The notes below the pieces were generated by a model. It was not told the DNA's origin, did no database searches, and saw only the letters and a list, made by a program, of their open reading frames with translations. Positions 6,969-14,050 of a stretch of 16,211 bases of DNA are shown piece after piece. Within the stretch, counting starts at the first letter, position 1. Each line of letters starts with the position of its first letter. Source of the stretch: Thiocapsa sp035467215 (lineage in GTDB: Bacteria; Pseudomonadota; Gammaproteobacteria; Chromatiales; Chromatiaceae); NCBI RefSeq assembly GCF_035467215.1, contig NZ_DATITZ010000122.1:1-16211 (forward strand), read 5' to 3'. The position numbers were made by a program, and so were the translations under genes.

Positions 6969-8950
6969 GCGGCGTCGACGCCTTGCTGTCTGACCCGGGC
7001 ACCGCCCCCGGGCCCGGCGTCCGCGACCGCCGACAAGTCGCGATCGGGGAACCGAAGCCCGTAGGCGTCGCGCACGGAGGCGAGGATACCGTCGGCGTCC
7101 AGACCACAGGCGGCGAGCTGCTGGGCATGCTCGGCGTGGTCGATATAGCGATCCGGCAACCCGAGATGCACGCAGGAGATCTCGATGCCCTCGGCGGCCA
7201 ACCACTCGGCCACGCCGCTCCCGGCGCCTCCGGCGATGCTGTTCTCCTCGACGCTCACCAGGAGATCATGCTCCTCGGCCAGCGCCCGGATCAGCGCGCC
7301 GTCCAGCGGCTTGACGAAGCGCATGTTGGCCACCGTCGCATCCAAGGTCTCCGCTGCCGTCAATGCGGGGGTGACCATGCTGCCGAAGGCGAGCAGCGCC
7401 ACCCGGCTCCCCTCCCGGACGATCTCGCCGCGACCGATCGGCAGGGCAGGCGCCTCGGGGTCGATCCCCACCCCCGGTCCGTTGCCGCGCGGGTAGCGAA
7501 CCATCGCCGGGCCCGGATACTCGTAGGCGGTTCGAAGCATGGCTCGACACTCGTTCTCGTCCCCCGGCGCCATGATGACGAGCTTGGGAAGCGGCCGGCT
7601 GAAGCTCAGATCGAAGCTGCCGGCATGGGTCGCCCCGTCCGCGCCGACCAGACCGCCGCGGTCGACCGCGAAGGTCACATCCAGCCCCTGAAGGCAGACG
7701 TCATGGATCAGTTGGTCGTAGGCACGCTGCAGGAAGCTCGAATAGATGGCAACGACGGGCTTGACGCCTTCGCAGGCCATGCCCGCCGCCAAGGTCACCG
7801 CGTGCTGCTCGGCGATCCCGACATCGAAGAAGCGCTCCGGGAAGCGCTTGGAGAAGACCGTCAGGCCCGAGCCTTCGCACATCGCCGGCGTGATGCCGAT
7901 CAAGCGCGGATCCGCCTCGGCCGTGTCGCAGAGCCAGCTGCCGAAGATCTGCGTGTAGGTCGGGCCCTTGGAGGCGCCCTTGCGCAGCTCGCCGGTGCGC
8001 CGATCGAACGGCGTGACGCCGTGATAGGTGACCGGTTGGCCCTCGGCGGGCTCGTAGCCGTGACCCTTTTGAGTCACCACATGGAGGAAGCGCTGACCGC
8101 GCATCTCCTTGATGTTGCGCAGCGTCTTGACCACGGAATGCACGTCGTGCCCGTCGATGGGGCCGATATAGTTGAACCCGAGCTCCTCGAACAGGGTGCT
8201 CGGCATCAACATGCCCTTCATGTGCTCTTCCCAGCGTCCGACCAGATGACGCAGCTGCGGCATCCCGCGCAGGGCGGTCTTGCTGCCCTCGCGCATGGTC
8301 GTGTAGATCTTGCCCGAGAGCAGCCGTGCGAGATGGTTGGTGATGGCGCCGACGGGGGGCGAGATGGACATCTCGTTGTCGTTGAGGATGACGACCAGAT
8401 CGATATCCATCGAGCCCGCGTGGTTGAGCGCCTCGAACGCCATCCCGGCACTCAAGGCCCCGTCGCCGATGATGGCGACGGCATCGCGATGCTCGCCTTT
8501 TTGTTTCGCGGCCAGGGCCATGCCGAGTGCGGCACTGATCGAGGTGCTGGAATGGCCGACGCCGAAGCAGTCGTAGTCGCTCTCGCAGCGCTTGGGGAAG
8601 CCGGAGAGTCCGTCTTTCTGGCGCAAGCTGGGCATGCGATCGCGCCGCCCGGTCAGGATCTTGTGCGGGTAGGCCTGATGGCCGACGTCCCAAACCAGCC
8701 GATCGCCGGGGGTGTCGAAGACGTAGTGTAGGCCGACCGTCAGCTCGACGACGCCGAGGCCGGCCGCAAGGTGACCGCCGGTTTGGGAGACGGTGTCGAC
8801 GAGAAAGCCCCGCAGCTCGTTGACGACCGAAGGCAACAGATGCTCCGGCAAGGCGCGCAGATCCGCCGGGGAGTTGATCGAAGCCAGCAACGGATAGCGG
8901 TGCAGGGTGATACCTGAGTCACTCGAAGGGCGGTCGGGCATGGTCGGCAT
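6965..8950 (-). CDS. dxs: 1-deoxy-D-xylulose-5-phosphate synthase
   Basis: Dxs condenses pyruvate and glyceraldehyde 3-phosphate to 1-deoxy-D-xylulose 5-phosphate, the first step of the MEP pathway (precursors for carotenoids, the bacteriochlorophyll phytol tail, quinones, and for thiamine and pyridoxal). The 661-aa length is slightly above the usual 620-640. Motifs seen are DVGHQAYPHKILTGR with the active-site His (H91), GHSSTSISAALGMA, the thiamine diphosphate motif IGDGALSAGMAFEALNHAG ending in ILNDNEMS (162-193), and FFDVGIAEQHAVTLAAGMA with catalytic E381. DRGGLVGADGATHAGSFDLS and the C-terminal domain follow. Start choices are ATG 8950 and ATG 8941. Neither has a clear ribosome binding site. 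The slightly long, poorly conserved N-terminus (about 15 extra residues) is ordinary. The stop overlaps the DUF945 start. It shares strand with cbbR and the membrane-protein gene upstream, separated by about 100 bp from the latter. Confidence 0.98.
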   Translation of the reverse strand: MPTMPDRPSSDSGITLHRYPLLASINSPADLRALPEHLLPSVVNELRGFLVDTVSQTGGHLAAGLGVVELTVGLHYVFDTPGDRLVWDVGHQAYPHKILTGRRDRMPSLRQKDGLSGFPKRCESDYDCFGVGHSSTSISAALGMALAAKQKGEHRDAVAIIGDGALSAGMAFEALNHAGSMDIDLVVILNDNEMSISPPVGAITNHLARLLSGKIYTTMREGSKTALRGMPQLRHLVGRWEEHMKGMLMPSTLFEELGFNYIGPIDGHDVHSVVKTLRNIKEMRGQRFLHVVTQKGHGYEPAEGQPVTYHGVTPFDRRTGELRKGASKGPTYTQIFGSWLCDTAEADPRLIGITPAMCEGSGLTVFSKRFPERFFDVGIAEQHAVTLAAGMACEGVKPVVAIYSSFLQRAYDQLIHDVCLQGLDVTFAVDRGGLVGADGATHAGSFDLSFSRPLPKLVIMAPGDENECRAMLRTAYEYPGPAMVRYPRGNGPGVGIDPEAPALPIGRGEIVREGSRVALLAFGSMVTPALTAAETLDATVANMRFVKPLDGALIRALAEEHDLLVSVEENSIAGGAGSGVAEWLAAEGIEISCVHLGLPDRYIDHAEHAQQLAACGLDADGILASVRDAYGLRFPDRDLSAVADAGPGGGARVRQQGVDAA

Positions 8951-9052
8951 TCGCGCATAACTGAGACGGTCGGCTAGTTTAGACGAATCGCCGCGCGGCT
9001 GCTAAGCGACGCGTTCCTCTTCGGAGTTGCCCGAGCGCCTCCGGCCTCCCAC

Positions 9053-9733
9053 TCAGGCGACGGCCTTGCCGAAGACCGCGATGACGGCCGTCGCTCCGAG
9101 CGCACCGAGCAGCAGAAGGACACCGACCCCGGGATGGACGAGCAGCTCGGGCGAGAACAGCATCACACCGCCGAGGCCCAGCATCATGAGACCCGAGAGG
9201 AGCTTCAGGATCCGCCCCTGACGTTCGGTAAGTTTCTTCGCGCCCAGCGTGAAGGTGAAGATCAGAACGATGGCCAGAAGCGGCAGGACGTAGACCAGGT
9301 TGTAGAGGGCCAGGTAGCCGTAGTAGGCGGCCGCCGAGAGTTCGTGAAGCGTCAACACACGGGTGTAGACCATCGGAAAACCCGCAGTGCAGAGCAGCTC
9401 GTAGCTGTTGGCCGCCAACGCCAGGACGAGCGTTCCGATCAGCATGGCCCCGAGACGGTCGGCCGCGAGCAGACGGCGCATCCGCGCGAAAAGTCCGGGC
9501 TTCGCATGGTCGGGGATCGAGAGGGTGGGTCCGCGACGAAAGAAGAAATAGTCCTTCACATTCAGCCCGCCGACCAAAAGCGCGACCAACCCCGCGACCG
9601 TCGTCACCACCCAATCCGGCACCTGATCGGGACCGGAATCAGCCGGGGGTTCGGCGGATGAGGCAACAACAACGGCGGAGGACACCAAGAGCAAGGCGAG
9701 GATCAGGGTCCGCAAGACGTTCGACCACGACAT
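9053..9733 (-). CDS. Unassigned polytopic membrane protein with a conserved CTAGFP motif
   Basis: The 226-aa protein is an integral membrane protein that I cannot name. It has an N-terminal signal-like helix (SNVLRTLILALLLVSSAVVV) ending in ASSAEPP, which resembles a signal peptidase site. About five transmembrane helices follow: WVVTTVAGLVALLVGGL, a segment LGAMLIGTLVLALAANSYEL, YYGYLALYNLVYVLPLLAIV, ILKLLSGLMMLGLGGVMLF and VGVLLLLGALGATAVIAVF. Between helices are NVKDYFFFRRGPTLSIPD and the striking NSYELLCTAGFPMVYTR, with the only obvious cysteine. The layout recalls CcdA/DsbD or LysE-superfamily redox or export proteins, often carrying a periplasmic thioredoxin-like domain that is absent here. 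That is only a resemblance. The ATG at 9733 is chosen for its GGAG 6 nt upstream. A TTG at 9745 is the alternative. It lies between cbbR and dxs on the same strand. Confidence 0.72.
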   Translation of the reverse strand: MSWSNVLRTLILALLLVSSAVVVASSAEPPADSGPDQVPDWVVTTVAGLVALLVGGLNVKDYFFFRRGPTLSIPDHAKPGLFARMRRLLAADRLGAMLIGTLVLALAANSYELLCTAGFPMVYTRVLTLHELSAAAYYGYLALYNLVYVLPLLAIVLIFTFTLGAKKLTERQGRILKLLSGLMMLGLGGVMLFSPELLVHPGVGVLLLLGALGATAVIAVFGKAVA

Positions 9734-9820
9734 CGTCAACTCCAACTCCGTATTCTTGATCAGATCGCCGGCGTTGAGCCGGGTCTTCGCGGTGGCTCGA
9801 TCCCTGCCGGCCTGCGCCCC

Positions 9821-10774
9821 CTAACGACCGCGGTTCGACTCATGCGACGGCTTCGCCACGGCCTCGAAATAAATCGGCGGGGCAATGACCGCGGCTTCGG
9901 TCAAAACGAACTCCCGAAAGGCGTTGGCCGCCGGCGAGAGGCGCTTGCCCCGACGATAGACCAGATACCACTGACGCCGGTCGGGGAATCCCTCGACATC
10001 CAAGGTCATGAGCCGCCGCGTCTCGAGCTCCAGCTCGATGGTGTGCATCGACACGACGCTGAGACCCAACCCCGAGCGGACCGCCTGTTTGACGGCCTCG
10101 TTGCGGGTCATCTGCATCCCGTAGCGGATGGTCAGACCGCGCTCGCCGAAAAACCGCTCCATCGTCTGCCGCGTACCCGAGCCGGGCTCGCGCATCACGA
10201 AGATCTCGTCGGACAGCCGCGCTGGACTGATCGCCTGCTCGCTCACAAGCGGATGATCGGGCGGCGCGATCACCACCAGCGGATTCTCCATAAATGCCTC
10301 GGACTCGACCTCCATGTCCGTCGGAGGCACGCCCATGAGCACCAGATCGACCGCATTGTCGTAGAGCATGCGTACCAACTGCTCGCGATTGGTCACGTCG
10401 AGCTGCAGTCCGATCCCCGGGTAGCGCTGCTGGAAGATCGCCAAGAGGCGCGGCGCAAAGTAGTTCACCGTACTCGCGACGGCGAGGTGAAGCCGTCCGC
10501 GACTGACCCCCTTCAGGGATTCGAGGACCTCTTCCATCTCCCGCAAGGCCCGATTGACGGTCCGGCCATAGTCGAAAACCTCTCGACCGGCCGCGGTCAA
10601 CAGCATGCGATTTCCCAGGCGCTCGAACAGCGGCAGCCCGGCCTCTTCCTCAAGCTGACGCATCTGCATCGACACGGCCGGCTGACTCAGATGTAGCTCC
10701 TCCGCGGCGCGCGTGTAGCTGAGGTGACGCGCGACGGCATCGAATACTTTTAGCTGCCGGATCGAAACATGCAC
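9821..10774 (-). CDS. cbbR: LysR-type RuBisCO operon regulator CbbR
   Basis: CbbR is the LysR-family activator of Calvin-cycle genes, responding to metabolites such as RuBP or NADPH in characterised bacteria. The N-terminal winged helix-turn-helix reads IRQLKVFDAVARHLSYTRAA then EELHLSQPAVSMQMRQLEEE (about 5-45), typical of CbbR. A linker helix and a two-lobed periplasmic-binding-like effector domain follow (VNYFAPRLLAIFQQRYPGI, then VDLVLMGVPPTD, then FVMREPGSGTR, then VKQAVRSGLGLSVVS). From GTG 10774 the product has 317 aa and begins MHVSIRQLKVF, matching the usual CbbR start. AAGGTG lies 9 nt upstream as ribosome binding site. An earlier GTG at 10786 overlaps that site and is less likely. 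It diverges from cbbL across about 200 bp, the classical arrangement for autoregulation and activation. Confidence 0.94.
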   Translation of the reverse strand: MHVSIRQLKVFDAVARHLSYTRAAEELHLSQPAVSMQMRQLEEEAGLPLFERLGNRMLLTAAGREVFDYGRTVNRALREMEEVLESLKGVSRGRLHLAVASTVNYFAPRLLAIFQQRYPGIGLQLDVTNREQLVRMLYDNAVDLVLMGVPPTDMEVESEAFMENPLVVIAPPDHPLVSEQAISPARLSDEIFVMREPGSGTRQTMERFFGERGLTIRYGMQMTRNEAVKQAVRSGLGLSVVSMHTIELELETRRLMTLDVEGFPDRRQWYLVYRRGKRLSPAANAFREFVLTEAAVIAPPIYFEAVAKPSHESNRGR

Positions 10775-10808
10775 GACGTGAAGCACCTTGTTGGTTCAGG
10801 AAAAACCT

Positions 10809-10843
10809 ATAGACATAAGTCTATGCTTATCCCGACTATAAGC
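10809..10843. promoter_or_regulatory. Two adjacent palindromes, probable CbbR operator
   Basis: Within a strikingly AT-rich stretch of the cbbR-cbbL intergenic region lie two abutting perfect inverted repeats. One is ATAGAC-N4-GTCTAT (10809-10824), the other GCTTAT-N7-ATAAGC (10825-10843). The second contains the T-N-A spaced half-sites typical of LysR-type operators (TTA...TAA, T-N11-A). Their placement just upstream of the cbbL promoter and close to the cbbR start fits a CbbR recognition plus activation site. The assignment is inferred from position and symmetry. Confidence 0.62.
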
Positions 10844-10852
10844 AATACTAAG

Positions 10853-10880
10853 TAGTTATTATAGGGTTTTTGAATATACT
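10853..10880 (+). promoter_or_regulatory. Candidate cbbL promoter
   Basis: TATACT (10875-10880) is a good -10 hexamer. The only -35-like sequence at proper distance is the poor TAGTTA (10853-10858, 16-bp spacer). A weak -35 beside an operator fits an activator-dependent promoter. It predicts a transcript start near 10887 and a leader of about 90 nt before cbbL. Confidence 0.45.
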
Positions 10881-10978
10881 GCCGCCCCACGTTCCAAGCG
10901 CGAAGCGCATCAAGCGGGACTGCGGACCAGGACCACTGGACCGGCGAATTTCTTCACCATCTCCGAGGACAAGCGAAC

Positions 10979-12397
10979 ATGGCAAAGACTTACAGCGCGG
11001 GCGTCAAAGAGTATCGCGAAACATACTGGATGCCGGATTACACCCCGTCGGAGACCGACCTCCTCGCCTGCTTCAAGATCACCCCGCAGGCGGGCGTTCC
11101 GCGTGAAGAAGCTGCTGCCGCTGTCGCCGCCGAATCGTCCACCGGCACCTGGACCACGGTCTGGACCGACCTGCTGACCGACATGGACCACTACAAGGGC
11201 CGTGCCTACGCCATCGAGGACGTCCCGGGCAACGACGAGGCCTTCTACGCCTTCATCGCCTATCCGATCGACCTCTTCGAAGAGGGTTCGGTCGTCAACG
11301 TCTTCACCTCGCTCGTCGGCAACGTTTTCGGCTTCAAGGCCGTGCGTGCGCTGCGCCTCGAGGACGTGCGTTTCCCGATCGCCTATGTCATGACCTGCAA
11401 CGGCCCGCCGCACGGCATCCAGGTCGAGCGCGACATCATGAACAAGTACGGCCGCCCGATGCTCGGCTGCACCATCAAGCCGAAGCTGGGTCTGTCCGCC
11501 AAGAACTATGGCCGTGCCGTCTACGAGTGTCTGCGCGGCGGCCTGGACTTCACCAAGGACGACGAGAACGTCAACTCGCAGCCCTTCATGCGCTGGCGTC
11601 AACGCTTTGATTTCGTCATGGACGCGATCGACAAGTCCGAGCGCGAGACCGGCGAGCGTAAGGGTCACTACCTGAACGTCACCGCGCCGACCCCGGACGA
11701 GATGTTCAAGCGTGCCGAGTACGCCAAGGAGATCGGCGCGCCGATCATCATGCACGACTACATCACCGGCGGCTTCTGCGCCAACACCGGCCTGGCCCAG
11801 TGGTGTCGCGACAATGGCGTGCTCCTGCATATCCACCGCGCGATGCATGCGGTGCTCGACCGCAACCCGAACCACGGTATCCATTTCCGTGTGTTGACCA
11901 AGATCCTGCGTCTGTCCGGCGGCGATCATCTGCACACCGGTACCGTCGTCGGCAAGCTCGAAGGCGACCGCGAGTCGACCCTCGGCTGGATCGACCTGCT
12001 GCGTGAGTCCTACGTGAAGGAAGACCGCTCGCGCGGCATCTTCTTCGATCAAGACTGGGGCGCGATGCCCGGCGCCTTCGCGGTCGCTTCCGGCGGTATC
12101 CACATCTGGCACATGCCCGCGCTGGTGAACATCTTCGGCGACGACGCCGTCCTGCAGTTCGGCGGCGGCACCCTGGGTCACCCTTGGGGCAACGCAGCCG
12201 GCGCCGCGGCCAACCGTGTCGCGCTCGAAGCCTGTGTGGAAGCCCGCAACCAGGGTGTGCAGATCGAGAAGGAAGGCAAGGAGATCCTCACCAACGCAGC
12301 CAAGCACAGCCCCGAGCTCAAGATCGCCATGGAAACCTGGAAGGAGATCAAGTTCGAGTTCGATACCGTCGACAAGCTCGACGTGTCGCATAAGTAA
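10979..12397 (+). CDS. cbbL: RuBisCO large subunit, form IA
   Basis: This is the catalytic large subunit of ribulose-1,5-bisphosphate carboxylase/oxygenase, which fixes CO2 onto RuBP in the Calvin cycle. The 472 aa start MAKTYSAGVKEYRETYWMPD, typical of proteobacterial form IA. All key residues are present: GCTIKPKLGLS with catalytic K167, GGLDFTKDDENVNSQPF with the carbamylated lysine K193 and metal ligands D195/E196, HIHRAMHAV with H286, and loop 6 GTVVGKLEG with K326. The ATG has GAGG 10 nt upstream. Codon use is strongly biased toward C-ending codons, as expected for a very highly expressed gene. The following cbbS and cbbQ, with no carboxysome shell genes, point to the non-carboxysomal subtype (IAq). 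Confidence 0.99.
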   Translation: MAKTYSAGVKEYRETYWMPDYTPSETDLLACFKITPQAGVPREEAAAAVAAESSTGTWTTVWTDLLTDMDHYKGRAYAIEDVPGNDEAFYAFIAYPIDLFEEGSVVNVFTSLVGNVFGFKAVRALRLEDVRFPIAYVMTCNGPPHGIQVERDIMNKYGRPMLGCTIKPKLGLSAKNYGRAVYECLRGGLDFTKDDENVNSQPFMRWRQRFDFVMDAIDKSERETGERKGHYLNVTAPTPDEMFKRAEYAKEIGAPIIMHDYITGGFCANTGLAQWCRDNGVLLHIHRAMHAVLDRNPNHGIHFRVLTKILRLSGGDHLHTGTVVGKLEGDRESTLGWIDLLRESYVKEDRSRGIFFDQDWGAMPGAFAVASGGIHIWHMPALVNIFGDDAVLQFGGGTLGHPWGNAAGAAANRVALEACVEARNQGVQIEKEGKEILTNAAKHSPELKIAMETWKEIKFEFDTVDKLDVSHK

Positions 12398-12496
12398 GCT
12401 GTCAGCTGTCAGCTATCAGCGGTCAGCAGCGGGCGATCGGCGCGAAGCGCCGGCCCCTTGTGAGAGCTGACGGCTGAGAACTGACGGCTGAAAGCT
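12397..12496 (+). repeat. Heptamer-built inverted repeat between cbbL and cbbS
   Basis: Starting at the last base of the cbbL stop codon, the left arm (12397-12428) is four tandem 7-nt units of the form AGCNNTC (AGCTGTC, AGCTGTC, AGCTATC, AGCGGTC). The right arm (12465-12496) is its imperfect reverse complement with the same 7-nt period. By eye 26 of 32 positions pair. The 36-nt loop contains a tight GC hairpin, CGGCGC-GAA-GCGCCG (12438-12452). On RNA this would be a long bulged stem with a second hairpin on top. Possible roles are cbbL 3'-end protection and partial attenuation that sets the L:S ratio. Alternatively it is a copy of a dispersed heptamer repeat family, like the short tandem repeats of cyanobacteria. 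Confidence 0.75.
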
Positions 12497-12567
12497 CAAC
12501 GCCAGCAAAGCTGACGATCGACTTTCCAAGCGATTTTCACCACGAAACCAGTTTCGGAGTCACACCC

Positions 12568-12924
12568 ATGAGCACCATGCAGGACTATCAATCCAGCCTC
12601 GACGATCCGAACAGCCGTAAGTTCGAGACCTTCTCCTATCTGCCCGAGATGGATCAGGCGCGCATTCGCAAGCAGGTCGAGTACATCGTCGCCAAGGGCT
12701 GGAACCCGGCCATCGAGCACAGCGAGCCGGAAAACGCATTCGACCACTACTGGTACATGTGGAAGCTGCCGCTGTTCGGCGAGACCAATGTCGACACCAT
12801 CCTGGCCGAGGCGGAAGCCTGCCACAAGGCGCACCCGAACAACCACGTGCGCTTGGTCGGCTACGACAATTACGCCCAGTCCAAGGGCGCCGAGATGGTC
12901 GTCTTCCGCGGCAAGTCGGTCTGA
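12568..12924 (+). CDS. cbbS: RuBisCO small subunit, form IA
   Basis: The small subunit caps the L8S8 RuBisCO and supports its catalytic rate and CO2 specificity. The 118 aa are the usual length for proteobacterial form IA. Conserved segments are RKFETFSYLPEMD, QVEYIVAKGWNPAIEH, the WYMWKLPLFGE motif and HPNNHVRLVGYDNYAQSKGA. It begins at ATG 12568 with GGAG 9 nt upstream. It lies 170 bp after cbbL, an unusually long gap filled largely by the heptamer inverted repeat. Confidence 0.99.
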   Translation: MSTMQDYQSSLDDPNSRKFETFSYLPEMDQARIRKQVEYIVAKGWNPAIEHSEPENAFDHYWYMWKLPLFGETNVDTILAEAEACHKAHPNNHVRLVGYDNYAQSKGAEMVVFRGKSV

Positions 12925-12926
12925 GG

Positions 12927-12954
12927 ATCGGTTTTCGCTTGGGCGAAAACCGAT
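12927..12954 (+). repeat. Perfect 12-bp hairpin right after cbbS
   Basis: ATCGGTTTTCGC (12927-12938) and GCGAAAACCGAT (12943-12954) form a perfect 12-bp stem with a TTGG loop, starting 2 nt after the cbbS stop. No T-run follows, so it more likely protects the cbbLS mRNA 3' end or serves as a protein or RNA site than terminates by itself. A true terminator follows 20 bp on. Confidence 0.7.
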
Positions 12955-12975
12955 GATCTAACAACGGATTGACGG

Positions 12976-13015
12976 AAAAAGCCCCTGTCCTGGCGTGCAG
13001 GGCGGGGGCTTTTTT
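12976..13015 (+). terminator. Intrinsic terminator between cbbS and cbbQ
   Basis: AAAAAGCCCC (12976-12985) pairs with GGGGCTTTTT (13005-13014), with further internal pairing (CCTG/CAGG) and a T6 tract (13010-13015). This is a textbook intrinsic terminator, and the A-run upstream makes it potentially active on both strands. It ends only about 30 nt before the cbbQ start, so cbbQ must be expressed by partial read-through or from a promoter inside this region. Confidence 0.85.
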
Positions 13016-13046
13016 GTCATCGGCTTGTGAACGAGAGACCAATGAG

Positions 13047-13853
13047 ATGAGCGAGATCGACCGCGACCAATACCTGATCAAGGACAAGCCCTATTACCGC
13101 CCAGTGCAAAACGAGGTCGTCATGTACGAGGCGGCCTACGACGCACGCATGCCGGTGATGCTCAAGGGGCCGACCGGCTGCGGTAAGTCGCGCTTCGTCG
13201 AATACATGGCCTGGAAGATCGGCGCCCCGCTCATCACGGTTGCCTGCAACGAGGACATGACCGCCTCCGATCTCGTCGGACGTTTTCTGCTCGACATCAA
13301 CGGTACCAAATGGCAAGACGGCCCGCTCACGGTGGCCGCACGCATCGGTGCCATCTGCTATCTGGACGAGGTCGTCGAGGCCCGTCAGGACACCACGGTC
13401 GTGATCCATCCGCTGACCGACCATCGCCGCCAGCTCCCGCTCGAGAAGAAGGGCGAATTGGTCCAGGCACACCCGGATTTCCAGATCGTCATCTCCTACA
13501 ACCCCGGCTACCAGAGCCTGATGAAGGATCTGAAGCAGTCGACCAAACAGCGTTTCGGTGCCTTGGACTTCGACTATCCGTCCGCCGACATCGAGACCGA
13601 GATCGTCGCGCACGAGGGGCATGTCGACAAGGCGACCGCCGAGAAGCTGGTCCAGGTCGCCCAACGCAGCCGTAACCTCAAGGGCCACGGACTCGACGAG
13701 GGCATGTCCACCCGCCTCCTGGTCTATGCCGCCCAACTCATCGGCAAGGGTATCGACCCGCAATCCGCCTGCCGTATGGCGTTGGTCCGACCGCTGACCG
13801 ATGATCCCGATATGCGCGATACGCTGGATGCGGCGGTGAATACCTATTTCTGA
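13047..13853 (+). CDS. cbbQ: RuBisCO activase AAA+ subunit CbbQ
   Basis: CbbQ is a MoxR/NorQ-type AAA+ ATPase. With CbbO it forms an activase that removes inhibitory sugar phosphates from RuBisCO. The 268 aa carry Walker A GPTGCGKS (41-48), Walker B AICYLDEVVEAR (102-113), a sensor-1 segment IVISYNPGYQ (147-156) and a probable arginine finger in STKQRF (R169). All ATPase residues are present. The C-terminal lid domain (LDEGMSTRLLVYAAQLIGKG) completes the family length of about 270. The start ATG 13047 gives MSEIDRDQYLIKDKPYYRPV. An ATG at 13042 is out of frame, and in-frame codons upstream fall in the terminator. Its partner cbbO, normally directly downstream, is displaced by about 1.7 kb. 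Confidence 0.97.
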   Translation: MSEIDRDQYLIKDKPYYRPVQNEVVMYEAAYDARMPVMLKGPTGCGKSRFVEYMAWKIGAPLITVACNEDMTASDLVGRFLLDINGTKWQDGPLTVAARIGAICYLDEVVEARQDTTVVIHPLTDHRRQLPLEKKGELVQAHPDFQIVISYNPGYQSLMKDLKQSTKQRFGALDFDYPSADIETEIVAHEGHVDKATAEKLVQVAQRSRNLKGHGLDEGMSTRLLVYAAQLIGKGIDPQSACRMALVRPLTDDPDMRDTLDAAVNTYF

Positions 13854-13857
13854 GCTG

Positions 13858-13943
13858 TTAAACCGCGTCCAGAGCGAGATGCTAGCTTTCGATTGAGCTC
13901 GACGTTTGGTGCATCCACGATCCTTGGCGGGGACGCGGTTTAA
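13858..13943. repeat. Palindrome-bounded repeat element, copy 1
   Basis: An 86-bp element is bounded by perfect 13-bp inverted repeats TTAAACCGCGTCC (13858-13870) and GGACGCGGTTTAA (13931-13943), starting 4 bp after the cbbQ stop. The interior shows no frame or obvious structure. A neighbouring element of the same size and ends follows 22 bp on. The architecture fits a non-autonomous dispersed palindromic repeat (MITE- or REP-like). I recognise the AAACCGCG...CGCGGTTT ends as of a repetitive type but cannot name a family. It may also fold in the cbbQ mRNA 3' end. Confidence 0.68.
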
Positions 13944-13965
13944 AATACTGTCTTTTTTATTCTCC

Positions 13966-14050
13966 TAAACCGCGCCGGCTCCAGCGGTCGTGAAGTCCAC
14001 CGGGGCCGGTCCCATCGAAAAAAATCGCATGCCGTACTGGGCGCGGTTTA
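13966..14050. repeat. Palindrome-bounded repeat element, copy 2
   Basis: An 85-bp element is bounded by perfect 11-bp inverted repeats TAAACCGCGCC (13966-13976) and GGCGCGGTTTA (14040-14050). Its ends match copy 1 except one base (CGCGCC versus CGCGTCC-like), but its interior is unrelated to copy 1 by eye. The right end supplies the TAA stop codon of the minus-strand fic gene (14048-14050). Between the two copies lies a T-rich 22-bp spacer with T6. Confidence 0.66.

Noticed and set aside
6890..8731. 613-codon open frame on the plus strand opposite dxs
   Set aside because: This is a mirror frame of a highly conserved dxs gene. The protein has no coherent domain pattern, and catalytic motifs are all on the minus strand.
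10910..12391. 493-codon minus-strand frame opposite cbbL
   Set aside because: It is a codon-bias shadow of the highly expressed cbbL, with no family resemblance.
13854..14047. Possible CRISPR array or IS element in the repeat-rich spacer after cbbQ
   Set aside because: There are only two elements with dissimilar interiors, no repeat-spacer periodicity, and no transposase gene in the window.
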